Shown here piece by piece: positions 1 through 7,294 of a DNA stretch of 64,000 nucleotides (position 1 is the stretch's first letter; every line of letters starts with the position of its first letter). The notes under the pieces are model-generated. The model ran no database searches. It was not told where the DNA came from and saw only the letters and a program-made list of their open reading frames with translations. Made by a program: the position numbers and the translations under genes. The stretch comes from CBDAPI01 sp964565865 (lineage in GTDB: Bacteria; Acidobacteriota; UBA6911; RPQK01; CBDAPI01), in NCBI GenBank assembly GCA_964565865.1, contig CAZMGM010000004.1, forward strand, positions 1 to 64,000. The letters are read 5' to 3'.

Positions 1-97
1 GTTCGCTTTCCACATCCTGCTTGCACCCGGAACCGGCTACACCAATCGTCACCACCGTGAGAGCGCCGACCAGCGCCCGACCTAATCTCTTACTCAT
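1..97 (-). CDS. Lipoprotein N-terminus, cut by the window edge
   Basis: Only the first 32 codons are inside the window. They encode a basic n-region (MSKRLGR), a hydrophobic stretch and then Gly-Ser-Gly-Cys at about residues 22-25, which looks like a somewhat unorthodox lipobox followed by a charged mature start (KQDVESE). A GAGGTG ribosome-binding site lies about 8 nt before the ATG at 97. The protein is therefore probably an exported lipoprotein. Nothing more can be said about its function because the body of the gene is outside the window. Confidence 0.55.
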   Translation of the reverse strand, partial: MSKRLGRALVGALTVVTIGVAGSGCKQDVESE

Positions 98-261
98 CGT
101 TACACCTCACTGTTGATCATAGGAGTGTGTATATAGAATCGAACCCACGCAAATGTCTCGCGTCCCTGAGAGAGATCATACGACAGGTCCCCAGATTCCC
201 CACACCAACTATAATCGCTGGGAGAAGCTGTGAGAAGATGCTCCAGGCACTGGAAATCAGG

Positions 262-510
262 ATTGATCACAAGGCTTTCCGTTACCCTCCCCAGTAACTA
301 GAATGACCAGCCCGGCCCCATTCTGACAAGGAGCTCCGGCTTCAACAAAAAGAAAAGAGACATCGATCTCACCCTGCCTGGTGAGCGGACTATAGTCTCG
401 AAAGGAACGCTCATGGAAAACGCCGGAAAGTTAAGAGAGAAATGGCGTCGCGGGGAGATGCCCGTTGGCAGCGGGATCAGCTTCGCGGATCCCGCCATAT
501 GCGAGCCGCT
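262..510. repeat. Long direct repeat, copy A
   Basis: This 249-bp stretch matches 13612..13860 without gaps at a constant offset of 13,350 bp. I count about 20 mismatches by eye, roughly 92% identity. It covers about 150 bp of upstream DNA plus the first 32 codons of the HpcH/HpaI aldolase gene that is intact at 13763. Similarity stops abruptly just before the stop codon of the ABC transporter ATPase gene on the other strand. The two copies flank the ABC transporter, CRTAC1/TPR, cyclase and dehydrogenase genes. Confidence 0.9.
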
Positions 511-520
511 GCCTTCTTAG
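413..520 (+). pseudogene. 5' remnant of an HpcH/HpaI aldolase gene
   Basis: An ATG preceded by AAAGGA opens a 35-codon frame that ends in TAG at 518. Its first 31 residues or so match the start of the intact aldolase at 13763 with three or four substitutions (for example M-P-V for I-P-I, and A for T before D-P-A-I-C-E). The remaining 230 or so residues, including all catalytic positions, are missing. The break falls against the 3' end of the convergent ATPase gene. This is a relic of the repeat and is not expected to make an active enzyme. Confidence 0.8.
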
Positions 521-1302
521 AGCTTTCGTCCCCGTCCCGGAAGCGAGTCCAGGAGAAGTTGCGTGTAAGGGTGCTCGGGTTTCTGTAAAACGGTTTCGGT
601 GTCTCCTTCCTCTACGATACGCCCCTTTTTCATGACATAGACGCGAGAGGTCATGTAGCGCACGAGAGCCAGGTCGTGAGAGATGAACAGGATGGCCAGG
701 TTCCGCTCGGACTGAAGCCGATGCAGCAGATTGGCCAGGTGGGCTTGGGCTGACTGGTCGATAGAGGAAGTCGGTTCATCGGCGATCAGGACTTTAGGTC
801 CGGGTGCCAAAGCGCGCGCAATACTCACCCTTTGTCGCTGGCCACCGGATAGTGATCTTGGATATTGCCGGGACTGCGACTCGCTGATCCCGATGGACTG
901 CAGTAGGTCGAAGGCCGCCCGTTGGGCTTGCCCTCGTGAGAGTCCCTTCCATACCTGGAAGGCTTCCGCCACCCCCTTCCAGGCCCGCATGCGCGGGTTG
1001 AGTGAGGAGTAGGGATCCTGGAAAACCATCTGTATCTTCCAGCGTTCGCTCTTGGGGATTTGCTGTTTCGATCCCGCGCTTAGGACCACATTTCCCTCCA
1101 GTCGTACCGTGCCGGTCTTGGTGGGCTGGAGGCCCACCAGGACTCGGGCCAGAGTTGTTTTTCCGCTCCCGCTCTCGCCAACCACTCCCACGACTTCACC
1201 GGGCTTGACGGAGAGCGTGGCGTCTTGAACGGCATCGAACACTTCCGACACGTGGCCGAACTGTACCGTAATACCCCTGCCCTCGAGAAGCGCCCCGCTC
1301 AT
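517..1302 (-). CDS. Peptide ABC transporter, second ATP-binding subunit (DppF/OppF type)
   Basis: A 261-residue cytoplasmic ATPase that would power uptake by the permeases encoded just upstream. It has a Walker A motif (GESGSGKTT), a Q-loop (MVFQDPYSSLNP, typical of the OppF/DppF branch), the signature LSGGQRQRVSIARAL, Walker B (VLIADEPTSSID) and the switch His (FISHDLALV). The C-terminus has the usual E-x-G sequence and the HPYT segment. The ATG at 1302 is chosen because it forms an ATGA overlap with the stop of the upstream ATPase gene; longer in-frame starts would overlap that gene much further. It is the last gene of a five-gene minus-strand operon. Confidence 0.9.
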   Translation of the reverse strand: MSGALLEGRGITVQFGHVSEVFDAVQDATLSVKPGEVVGVVGESGSGKTTLARVLVGLQPTKTGTVRLEGNVVLSAGSKQQIPKSERWKIQMVFQDPYSSLNPRMRAWKGVAEAFQVWKGLSRGQAQRAAFDLLQSIGISESQSRQYPRSLSGGQRQRVSIARALAPGPKVLIADEPTSSIDQSAQAHLANLLHRLQSERNLAILFISHDLALVRYMTSRVYVMKKGRIVEEGDTETVLQKPEHPYTQLLLDSLPGRGRKL

Positions 1303-2342
1303 GGATCGTTCTCCATCCGATCTGCATGCAGACAGGCGGTCAATTGCCGGCCGGCCGGCAGCAATGGTAGTTGATCCTCCTTCTGGCAAGCCTCATCGGC
1401 CAAGGGGCAGCGTGGCCAGAACCGACATCCTCGAGGCCAGGCGCCTACAGAAACCGGATCGCCCGGCACTGTTTCCAGTTTTTTTCCCGCCGCTGTCAGA
1501 TCAACCCGGGAAGCCAGCAGGGCTCGAGTGTACGGATGAAGTGGCTTCTTGTTCACCGCATCAATGGGACCGACCTCAACGGAGGCACCGGCATACATCA
1601 CCATGACACTGTCACACACTTCCTCAATCACAGCCAGATCGTGCGACACAAATAGGAGAGTCATGTTCAGGCGCTTCCGCAATGAGTTGATCAGGCTGAG
1701 GATCTCGCGTTGAATAGTCACATCCAGCGCCGTGGTGGGTTCATCCGCAATCAGGACCTTCGGCTCCTGCGCAATGGCGGTTGCGATCATGACGCGCTGG
1801 CGCATTCCTCCTGAGAGTTGATGAGCCCGCGCCTCGAGGACCCTTTCAGGGCGGGGGATCCGTACCAGTTTCAGGAGCTGGAGTGCTTCTTCCTCGGCCT
1901 GCCCCGGGGCCGGTGTCCGGGCCGCCCGGATGGCTTCGAGCAACTGTGTCTTTACGGTCAGGACGGGATTAAGACCGGCCAGAGAACTCTGGGGAACATA
2001 GCCGATGTGCCGGCCCCGGATGCCCCGCCAGACGGTCTCGCCGGCAGCGGCTAGGTCCTGGCCGTCAAACAGAATCTTCCCTGAGGAGACGACTGCTCCA
2101 TGGCGCCACAAAGTTCCGATCAGAGCCCGGCACAGCATGGTCTTCCCGGATCCCGATTCGCCAACGATGCCCAGTGACTGGTTTCTCCGAAGCTGAAAGT
2201 CGGCCGTGTCTACGATGTGCAGCATTCGACTTCGGGCCCGAGGCACACTGATACGAAGACCTTCCACTTCCAAAATGTTGGTCTGCTGGGAGACGGGTGG
2301 TTCCGCGTTCAATTCCGTCAGGCTCCCACTGGCTTCTACCAT
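1299..2342 (-). CDS. Peptide ABC transporter, first ATP-binding subunit (DppD/OppD type)
   Basis: A 347-residue ATPase that pairs with the downstream DppF-like subunit. Visible motifs are Walker A (GESGSGKTM), the Q-loop (YVPQSSLAGLNPVL), signature LSGGMRQRVMIATAI, Walker B (VLIADEPTTALD) and the switch His (FVSHDLAVI). The C-terminal Cys motif (CRFWPRCPLADEAC) is that of the oligo/dipeptide ATPase extension, which in some DppD/OppD proteins binds an Fe-S cluster. The ATG at 2342 lies 1 nt after the stop of the upstream permease gene, which fits tight operon packing. Substrate specificity cannot be read from the ATPase. Confidence 0.9.
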   Translation of the reverse strand: MVEASGSLTELNAEPPVSQQTNILEVEGLRISVPRARSRMLHIVDTADFQLRRNQSLGIVGESGSGKTMLCRALIGTLWRHGAVVSSGKILFDGQDLAAAGETVWRGIRGRHIGYVPQSSLAGLNPVLTVKTQLLEAIRAARTPAPGQAEEEALQLLKLVRIPRPERVLEARAHQLSGGMRQRVMIATAIAQEPKVLIADEPTTALDVTIQREILSLINSLRKRLNMTLLFVSHDLAVIEEVCDSVMVMYAGASVEVGPIDAVNKKPLHPYTRALLASRVDLTAAGKKLETVPGDPVSVGAWPRGCRFWPRCPLADEACQKEDQLPLLPAGRQLTACLHADRMENDP

Positions 2343-2343
2343 C

Positions 2344-3174
2344 TCACTCTTCTCCCGCGTAACGACCCACCAGACCGTGGGCGAGCAGGGCAACCCCGAT
2401 CGCAGTCAGGGATAGAGCAAGTCCGGGAAAGACCGCAATCCACCACTGTGTCTGCAAGTAGACGCGGCCGTCTGCCATCATGGCCCCCCATTCGGGCGTG
2501 GGGGGACGAACTCCGGCTCCCAGGAATGACAGTGCAGAGACCGTGAGTACGACAATCACGAAATCGCTCAGTCCGTAGGCAATCGTTTCACTATAGACGT
2601 TGGGGAGGAGGTGCCTCACCAGGACCCGGAGTCTCGAGTATCCAAGAACCCTGGTCACCTCAACAAAATCGGATTTTCTCAAGATGAGAGCTCGAGCTCG
2701 GGCAATCCTCGCGTAACGGGCCCAGTTGACCGCTGCCAGACCGATGAGAAGGCCTGTCACTCCCGGGCCCATGATGGCAACAATCGCGATCACCAGCACC
2801 ACGAAGGGAAAGGCATTAATAGCGTCGATCAACATCAGCCATAGCCAGGCCACCAGAGTGCTCCGCGTCGTGCCTAGCACGGCACCAAGAAGGGTCCCGA
2901 TGATCAAAGGCCCGGAAACCCCAAGGAGAGCCAGCATCAGATCCAACCGGCCCGAGGCAAAGGTCCGTGTGAACACGTCTCGTCCCAACTGGTCGGTTCC
3001 AAAGAAATGGGAGCGGCTGGGTTCAGCAAGCGCCTGGCCGGTCCCCACCACGGGATCATAAGGGCTGAAGAAAGGGACGGCGATGCTCAAAAGGACGATC
3101 ACCACGACAATTCCCAACCCGCAGATCGTGGAATGGTTCAACTCCCTCAGGAAAGCAAACTTCAAGGGCTTCAT
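2344..3174 (-). CDS. Peptide ABC transporter permease (DppC type)
   Basis: A 276-residue inner-membrane subunit. It has one N-terminal transmembrane segment, a periplasmic stretch with the DppC hallmark HFFGTDQLGRDVFTR, and then about five more membrane segments. The EAA loop facing the ATPases reads V-x-x-x-R-V-L-G-Y-S-R-L-R-V-L-x-R-H-L-L-P near residues 170-195. Its ATG overlaps the stop of the upstream DppB-like gene (ATGA), so the pair is probably translationally coupled. It forms the translocation pore with the DppB-like protein. Confidence 0.9.
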   Translation of the reverse strand: MKPLKFAFLRELNHSTICGLGIVVVIVLLSIAVPFFSPYDPVVGTGQALAEPSRSHFFGTDQLGRDVFTRTFASGRLDLMLALLGVSGPLIIGTLLGAVLGTTRSTLVAWLWLMLIDAINAFPFVVLVIAIVAIMGPGVTGLLIGLAAVNWARYARIARARALILRKSDFVEVTRVLGYSRLRVLVRHLLPNVYSETIAYGLSDFVIVVLTVSALSFLGAGVRPPTPEWGAMMADGRVYLQTQWWIAVFPGLALSLTAIGVALLAHGLVGRYAGEE

Positions 3175-4175
3175 GAGCTTCTGGTCCTGGGGTCGAGCCA
3201 GCCGCTGACCGTGTCGGAAAGGAAGCTGACGACCACGACGATGAGGGCAAAAATCAGGATAATGCCCTGGACCAGGGGATAATCGCGAAGGAGGACTCCT
3301 TCAACCACCAGGGCTGTCCCCATTCCCGGAAGATTGAAAACAATCTCGACTACGACCGTGGCACTCAACAACTGTCCCAGGATATAGCCCAGAAGGCTGA
3401 TGGTCGGGGCCAGAGAGGGCCGCAGAAGATAGCGCCACACCAGGACGGGTTTGGGGAGCCCTCTGACGATCGCTGTCTCCACAAACTCCTGTTCCATAGT
3501 CTCAACAATCGAGCTCTGGAGGACCCTGGCGAGAATGGGAACCAGCGCCCCGCTCATGGTGAACGCAGGTAGCCACAGATAATAAAGGTTGCCCGGGAAC
3601 CCTGGCTGATAACCGGCCACGGGAGCCAGACCCAGGCGCACCGCAAAGAGAAGAATAAAAAGCAGGCCCATATAGAAGCTGGGAGTGGCCAGAGAAATAG
3701 AGGTTGCAACCCGGAAAGCATGGTCAAACCAGGTTCCGCGGAGGATTGCTGCCGCGACCCCCAGCGGAATAGCCATCAGCAATGCCATGACCACCGTCAC
3801 GGCAATCAGCCAGGTGGTCAGCGGCAGCGTTCGGGCGACCACGGCATTGACACTTTGCCTGGTCAGGATAGAGGTGCCCAGATCTCCTCGTACCACCGCG
3901 CCCACATAGTCCAGGAACTGTCTGGGAAGAGTGCCCTCCAGGCCCAGGATCTTCCGGTACTCGGCAACGAGTTCCTCAGTAGCAGCCTCGCCCAGCAGGA
4001 TTTCCACCGGGTCGCCGGGAATGAGGTGGATGAGCGTGAAAGTCACAATCAACACGCCCAGGGCGGCCAGCGCCGCCCTGGCCAGGTTGCGAAAAGACCT
4101 GATTGTGATGAACCGAAACTCAGCAGTCCTCGGTGCGGGCTGGGTTGCCTCAGGCGATGAGGCTGCCCTATTCAC
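3171..4175 (-). CDS. Peptide ABC transporter permease (DppB type)
   Basis: Inner-membrane pore subunit with six predicted transmembrane segments. The family signature LIHLIPGDPVEILLG follows the first segment, and the EAA loop is present (E-T-A-I-V-R-G-L-P, then L-L-R-P-S-L-A-P). The start is uncertain. The GTG at 4175 overlaps the solute-binding protein gene by 8 bp and gives 334 residues, near family length, but lacks a convincing ribosome-binding site. An in-frame GTG at 4196 and a further start at 4277 are alternatives. The extra residues before the first membrane helix are not typical of DppB. Confidence 0.85.
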   Translation of the reverse strand: MNRAASSPEATQPAPRTAEFRFITIRSFRNLARAALAALGVLIVTFTLIHLIPGDPVEILLGEAATEELVAEYRKILGLEGTLPRQFLDYVGAVVRGDLGTSILTRQSVNAVVARTLPLTTWLIAVTVVMALLMAIPLGVAAAILRGTWFDHAFRVATSISLATPSFYMGLLFILLFAVRLGLAPVAGYQPGFPGNLYYLWLPAFTMSGALVPILARVLQSSIVETMEQEFVETAIVRGLPKPVLVWRYLLRPSLAPTISLLGYILGQLLSATVVVEIVFNLPGMGTALVVEGVLLRDYPLVQGIILIFALIVVVVSFLSDTVSGWLDPRTRSS

Positions 4176-5751
4176 GAGAGGGTGATCCGTTCTCACGCCT
4201 TTGCAACTCGGCCATGGTCGCCACCATGGGGTTCGTACCCGGAGGATAATTGGCTTCGAAGAGAATATCCCGGTCAATCCGGTTCCCCACTAGCACGACG
4301 CGTTCCGACACCGGGATGAGCGGCATATCCTGTAGGGCCAGATCCTGGGCCGAGTGGATCAATTCAAGTCTCCGATCGAAAGACATGGCCGTTGCAGCCG
4401 CGTTCACCAGACGGGTCACCTCTGGATTATTGTAACGAAGAACACCGGCCCAGAAGGTGCCCGGCACAAACTGGTTTTTGAAGAAATTCATAGGACCCGA
4501 CGCGTTGCCAGAGAACTGCATCTCATAGCGCCCGGCCCGCAGATTCGCTACGGCCACGGCGTCCTCTAGGGGACTGACCTGAGCCTCAATTCCAAGTTCA
4601 GCCAGGTTGGCGGCGATGACCAGAACCGCGTCTGTCCAGCCGGCACGTTGCCCCCAGGTCTGCAGGCTCGTGCTGAAGCCACCGGCAAAAGGCGTCTGAG
4701 CCAGCAGCTCCCGCGCAGCTGGCAGGTTCCTTTTCCCTTCAAAAGGCAGGTTTTCCAGGGATTCCCGAGGGCCCGGGTACTGGAGTCCCCGGGCCGGGGT
4801 CGAAATTCCCCCGAAAGCCTTCTGGTTGATCTCCTCCCGGTCGATGGCCAGCGAGATGGCTTGGCGAACCTTCGAATGCCTCAAGGGGTGATCGGAAGGC
4901 AAACCGTTGTTGATGGCGATCATGTACTGGCCATTTTGGGGTGCCTGGTAGGTTTCCACCTCCGGGGGCAGGGAAGGGCGTGCCGTCACCGGCAGTTCAT
5001 AAACGTAGTCAATGGCCCCCGACGCCAGTTGCAGCACCCTTGAAGTTGGATCGGGCACCGCCACCAACTCGATTTGCTCAATGGCCATCGGTCCGCGTAC
5101 ATAGTGAGGATTGGACTCGATGACCCAGCGCGATGATCCGGGGATCCATTCCTTAACCCTGTAAGGACCGGAGCTAACCGGATGGCGAAAGTAATCCGGA
5201 TCCGCTTCGATCTTCGACTTGGAATGGATGGACATCGCCATGTGAGCGAGTGCCAGTTGAAGATCCAGATAGGGCTCCTTCAGTTTAAAGACAACGGTAA
5301 TCGGGCCAGGGGCCTCGACCCTTTCAATGGGTGTGAGCAGGGTGGGAAAAAAGGGACCTGGAGTGTCACGATTCCGGGTATAGGCGAAAACGACGTCCTG
5401 GCCTGTCAGAGGCGTCCCGTCTGAATAGACTAGTCCCTCTCTCAGGTTCACCGTGACAGTCAAACCGTCGTCGGAAACCTGCATCGACTTGGCCAGCTCG
5501 GGCTCCACCGACCAGTCGTGATTGAGCCGAAAGAGCCGACCGCTGGTCAGATAGACTGAGATGATGTCGGGCTGGGCCGTGGGGCCGATAGGGTCCAGGC
5601 TGCTCAGTTTGGAGCTGAGGCTGATGGTAACTGAGGAAATGGGAAGCTTACGGTCCGTCCCGGTCCCGCTGGGCGGTCCTTCGCCCGGCGGTGCGCACCC
5701 TAGAGAGAGAGCCATGAAAAGCAGCCAGGCGGAGACCGCTAACCTTCGCAT
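4168..5751 (-). CDS. ABC transporter solute-binding lipoprotein (SBP_bac_5, DppA/OppA type)
   Basis: A 527-residue extracytoplasmic binding protein that would deliver peptide-like or other solutes to the permeases downstream. It begins with a lipoprotein signal (MRRLAVSAWLLFMALSLGC) and then shows the SBP_bac_5 pattern: DPIGPTAQPDIIS, the family segment around LREGLVYSDGTPLTGQDVVFAY, HPVSSGPYRVKEWIPGS, and near the C-terminus QDLALQDMPLIPV. The ATG at 5751 is chosen because the signal peptide begins there. The ligand cannot be named: family 5 proteins bind peptides, nickel, heme, opines and sugars. Confidence 0.88.
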   Translation of the reverse strand: MRRLAVSAWLLFMALSLGCAPPGEGPPSGTGTDRKLPISSVTISLSSKLSSLDPIGPTAQPDIISVYLTSGRLFRLNHDWSVEPELAKSMQVSDDGLTVTVNLREGLVYSDGTPLTGQDVVFAYTRNRDTPGPFFPTLLTPIERVEAPGPITVVFKLKEPYLDLQLALAHMAMSIHSKSKIEADPDYFRHPVSSGPYRVKEWIPGSSRWVIESNPHYVRGPMAIEQIELVAVPDPTSRVLQLASGAIDYVYELPVTARPSLPPEVETYQAPQNGQYMIAINNGLPSDHPLRHSKVRQAISLAIDREEINQKAFGGISTPARGLQYPGPRESLENLPFEGKRNLPAARELLAQTPFAGGFSTSLQTWGQRAGWTDAVLVIAANLAELGIEAQVSPLEDAVAVANLRAGRYEMQFSGNASGPMNFFKNQFVPGTFWAGVLRYNNPEVTRLVNAAATAMSFDRRLELIHSAQDLALQDMPLIPVSERVVLVGNRIDRDILFEANYPPGTNPMVATMAELQRRENGSPSRE

Positions 5752-5809
5752 AGGAGCTGATTTTAGTTTAGATCCGGACGAGTTTAAACCTATTGAGGGG
5801 TCTTGCTTA

Positions 5810-7294
5810 TTATTCTCGAGATTCTCTGGATCGAATCTCCTTGGCGCGCTGCTCCATTTGTTCGCCTTCCTCGCTCCGACCCGTCTCCCGAAGCAGCCTG
5901 GAATAATCTTCCAGCACATCGGCTACATCGAAATCCTGGGGACCTAGGGTTTTCTCCGAGATGGAGAGCGCGCGTTGATACAAGGGCTCCGCCTGAGCGT
6001 ACTTTCCTTGTCTGGCGTAGATTTGTCCCAAAAGTTTGTTGAGGCCAAGTGCGGCACCAGGGTGGTCGGGCTTCGGGTTCTTCTCATAGATGCCCAGCAT
6101 GCGCTCGAGAAAAGGCTCTGCCTGGGCGTACTTTCCCTGTTCAAGGTAAAGAGCTGCCAGGTTATTTAGGCCATCAGCGGTGTCGGGGTGGTCGGGACCG
6201 AGGGCTTTTTCTGAGATGGCCAGAGCGCGCGTGCATAAGGCCTCCGCGTCAGCGTACTTTCCCTGATCGCGATAGAGTCCCGCCAGGTTGTTGAGGCTGG
6301 CGGCAGTACTGGGGTGCTCAGGGCCCTGGACCTTCTCAGTAATGGCCAAAGCTCGTTGGTACAGGGGCTCAGCCTCAGGATATTTTCCCTGGTCATGGTA
6401 CAGCAAAGCCAGACTGTTGAGACTCACTCCCGTATCAGGATGCTCGGCGCCCAGGGTTTTCTCAAAGATAGCCAGGGCCCGCTCGAGAAGAGGCTCAGCC
6501 TCAGGGTACTTTCCCTGCCCGAGATAGACCCCTGCGATGTTGGCAAGGCCGAGAGCAGTCGCGAAGTGGTCGGGGCCCCGCGTTTTCTCCATAATCGATA
6601 GAGATCGCTGGTACAAGGCTTCCGCGTCAGCGTACTTTCCCTGATCACGATAAAGTGCTGCCAGGTTGTTGAGGCTGACGATTGTACTGGGGTGGTCCAG
6701 ACCAAGGGTTCCTTCATAGATGGCTACTGAGCGGCGGAACAACGGTTCCGCTTCCAAGTACCTTTTCTGCTTAGCGTAGAGCCTACCCAGCCTGTTAAGA
6801 CTGTTCCGAACGACGTATTCTCCGTTCTGCACTCCTTCTGCCAGCTCGAGGGCCGTACGCCAGGAGGCCTCGGCCTCCTGGTAACGACCTTGCTGGTATT
6901 CTCGCGCTCCCACGGCATCGTGTTTCTCCCAGAGCTCCCGTTGCCCGGGGTCATTGGTGAGTAGTTGCAGGATTTCGTTCTGACCTCTCGCACTTGCCAG
7001 ATCCTGTGCGGTTTCTCCATCGTTGCCTCTCGCCTCGACATCAGCACCCGCATCCAGCAACGCGGCCACCGTCTTGTAGTGGCCTTCCAGAGCAGCCAGC
7101 AGCAACGCCGTACGGCCGTCATTATCTCTGGCGTTGATATCGGCACCTGCCTCGAGGAGCGTCTTGACTAGGGCATCCTGCCCGCCCCGGGCCATTTTCA
7201 AGAGATCTTGATTGAGGTAATCCTGCGACCAGAGAAGATTCGAATAGCACAGCGCAACCATCAAGGAGATGCTTCGAAGGCGCATAGAACTCAC
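5810..7294 (-). CDS. Exported ankyrin/kinesin-light-chain-type TPR protein
   Basis: A 494-residue protein with a probable signal peptide (SISLMVALCYSNLLWSQ), two to three ankyrin repeats at about residues 34-120 (DINARDNDGRTALLLAALEG is typical), and then about seven TPRs of the TPR_10/TPR_12 type with a 42-residue period (Y-x-D-Q-G-K-Y-x-x-A-E-x-L-Y-x-R-A-L, then G-P-x-H-P-x-T). Such scaffolds mediate protein contacts; no enzymatic domain is seen. The GTG at 7294 overlaps the stop of the CRTAC1-like gene (GTGA), suggesting coupling; the ATG at 7285 is an alternative. The TPR part is repetitive at DNA level. Confidence 0.82.
   Translation of the reverse strand: MSSMRLRSISLMVALCYSNLLWSQDYLNQDLLKMARGGQDALVKTLLEAGADINARDNDGRTALLLAALEGHYKTVAALLDAGADVEARGNDGETAQDLASARGQNEILQLLTNDPGQRELWEKHDAVGAREYQQGRYQEAEASWRTALELAEGVQNGEYVVRNSLNRLGRLYAKQKRYLEAEPLFRRSVAIYEGTLGLDHPSTIVSLNNLAALYRDQGKYADAEALYQRSLSIMEKTRGPDHFATALGLANIAGVYLGQGKYPEAEPLLERALAIFEKTLGAEHPDTGVSLNSLALLYHDQGKYPEAEPLYQRALAITEKVQGPEHPSTAASLNNLAGLYRDQGKYADAEALCTRALAISEKALGPDHPDTADGLNNLAALYLEQGKYAQAEPFLERMLGIYEKNPKPDHPGAALGLNKLLGQIYARQGKYAQAEPLYQRALSISEKTLGPQDFDVADVLEDYSRLLRETGRSEEGEQMEQRAKEIRSRESRE
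5945..6790. repeat. Tandem 126-bp coding repeats (TPR units)
   Basis: The TPR region is built of consecutive 126-bp units, marked by near-identical words around GCGTACTTTCCCTG that recur at about 6129, 6259, 6385, 6507 and 6635. The units beginning near 6240 and 6618 are much more alike than their neighbours. Recent duplication or conversion between non-adjacent units would explain this. Copy number may differ between strains. Confidence 0.8.

Noticed and set aside
298..498. Minus-strand frame inside repeat copy A, nearly identical to one at 13648-13902
   Set aside because: Both are antisense to the aldolase start and its upstream region. They are open only because the two DNA copies are duplicates; there is no ribosome-binding site or family resemblance.
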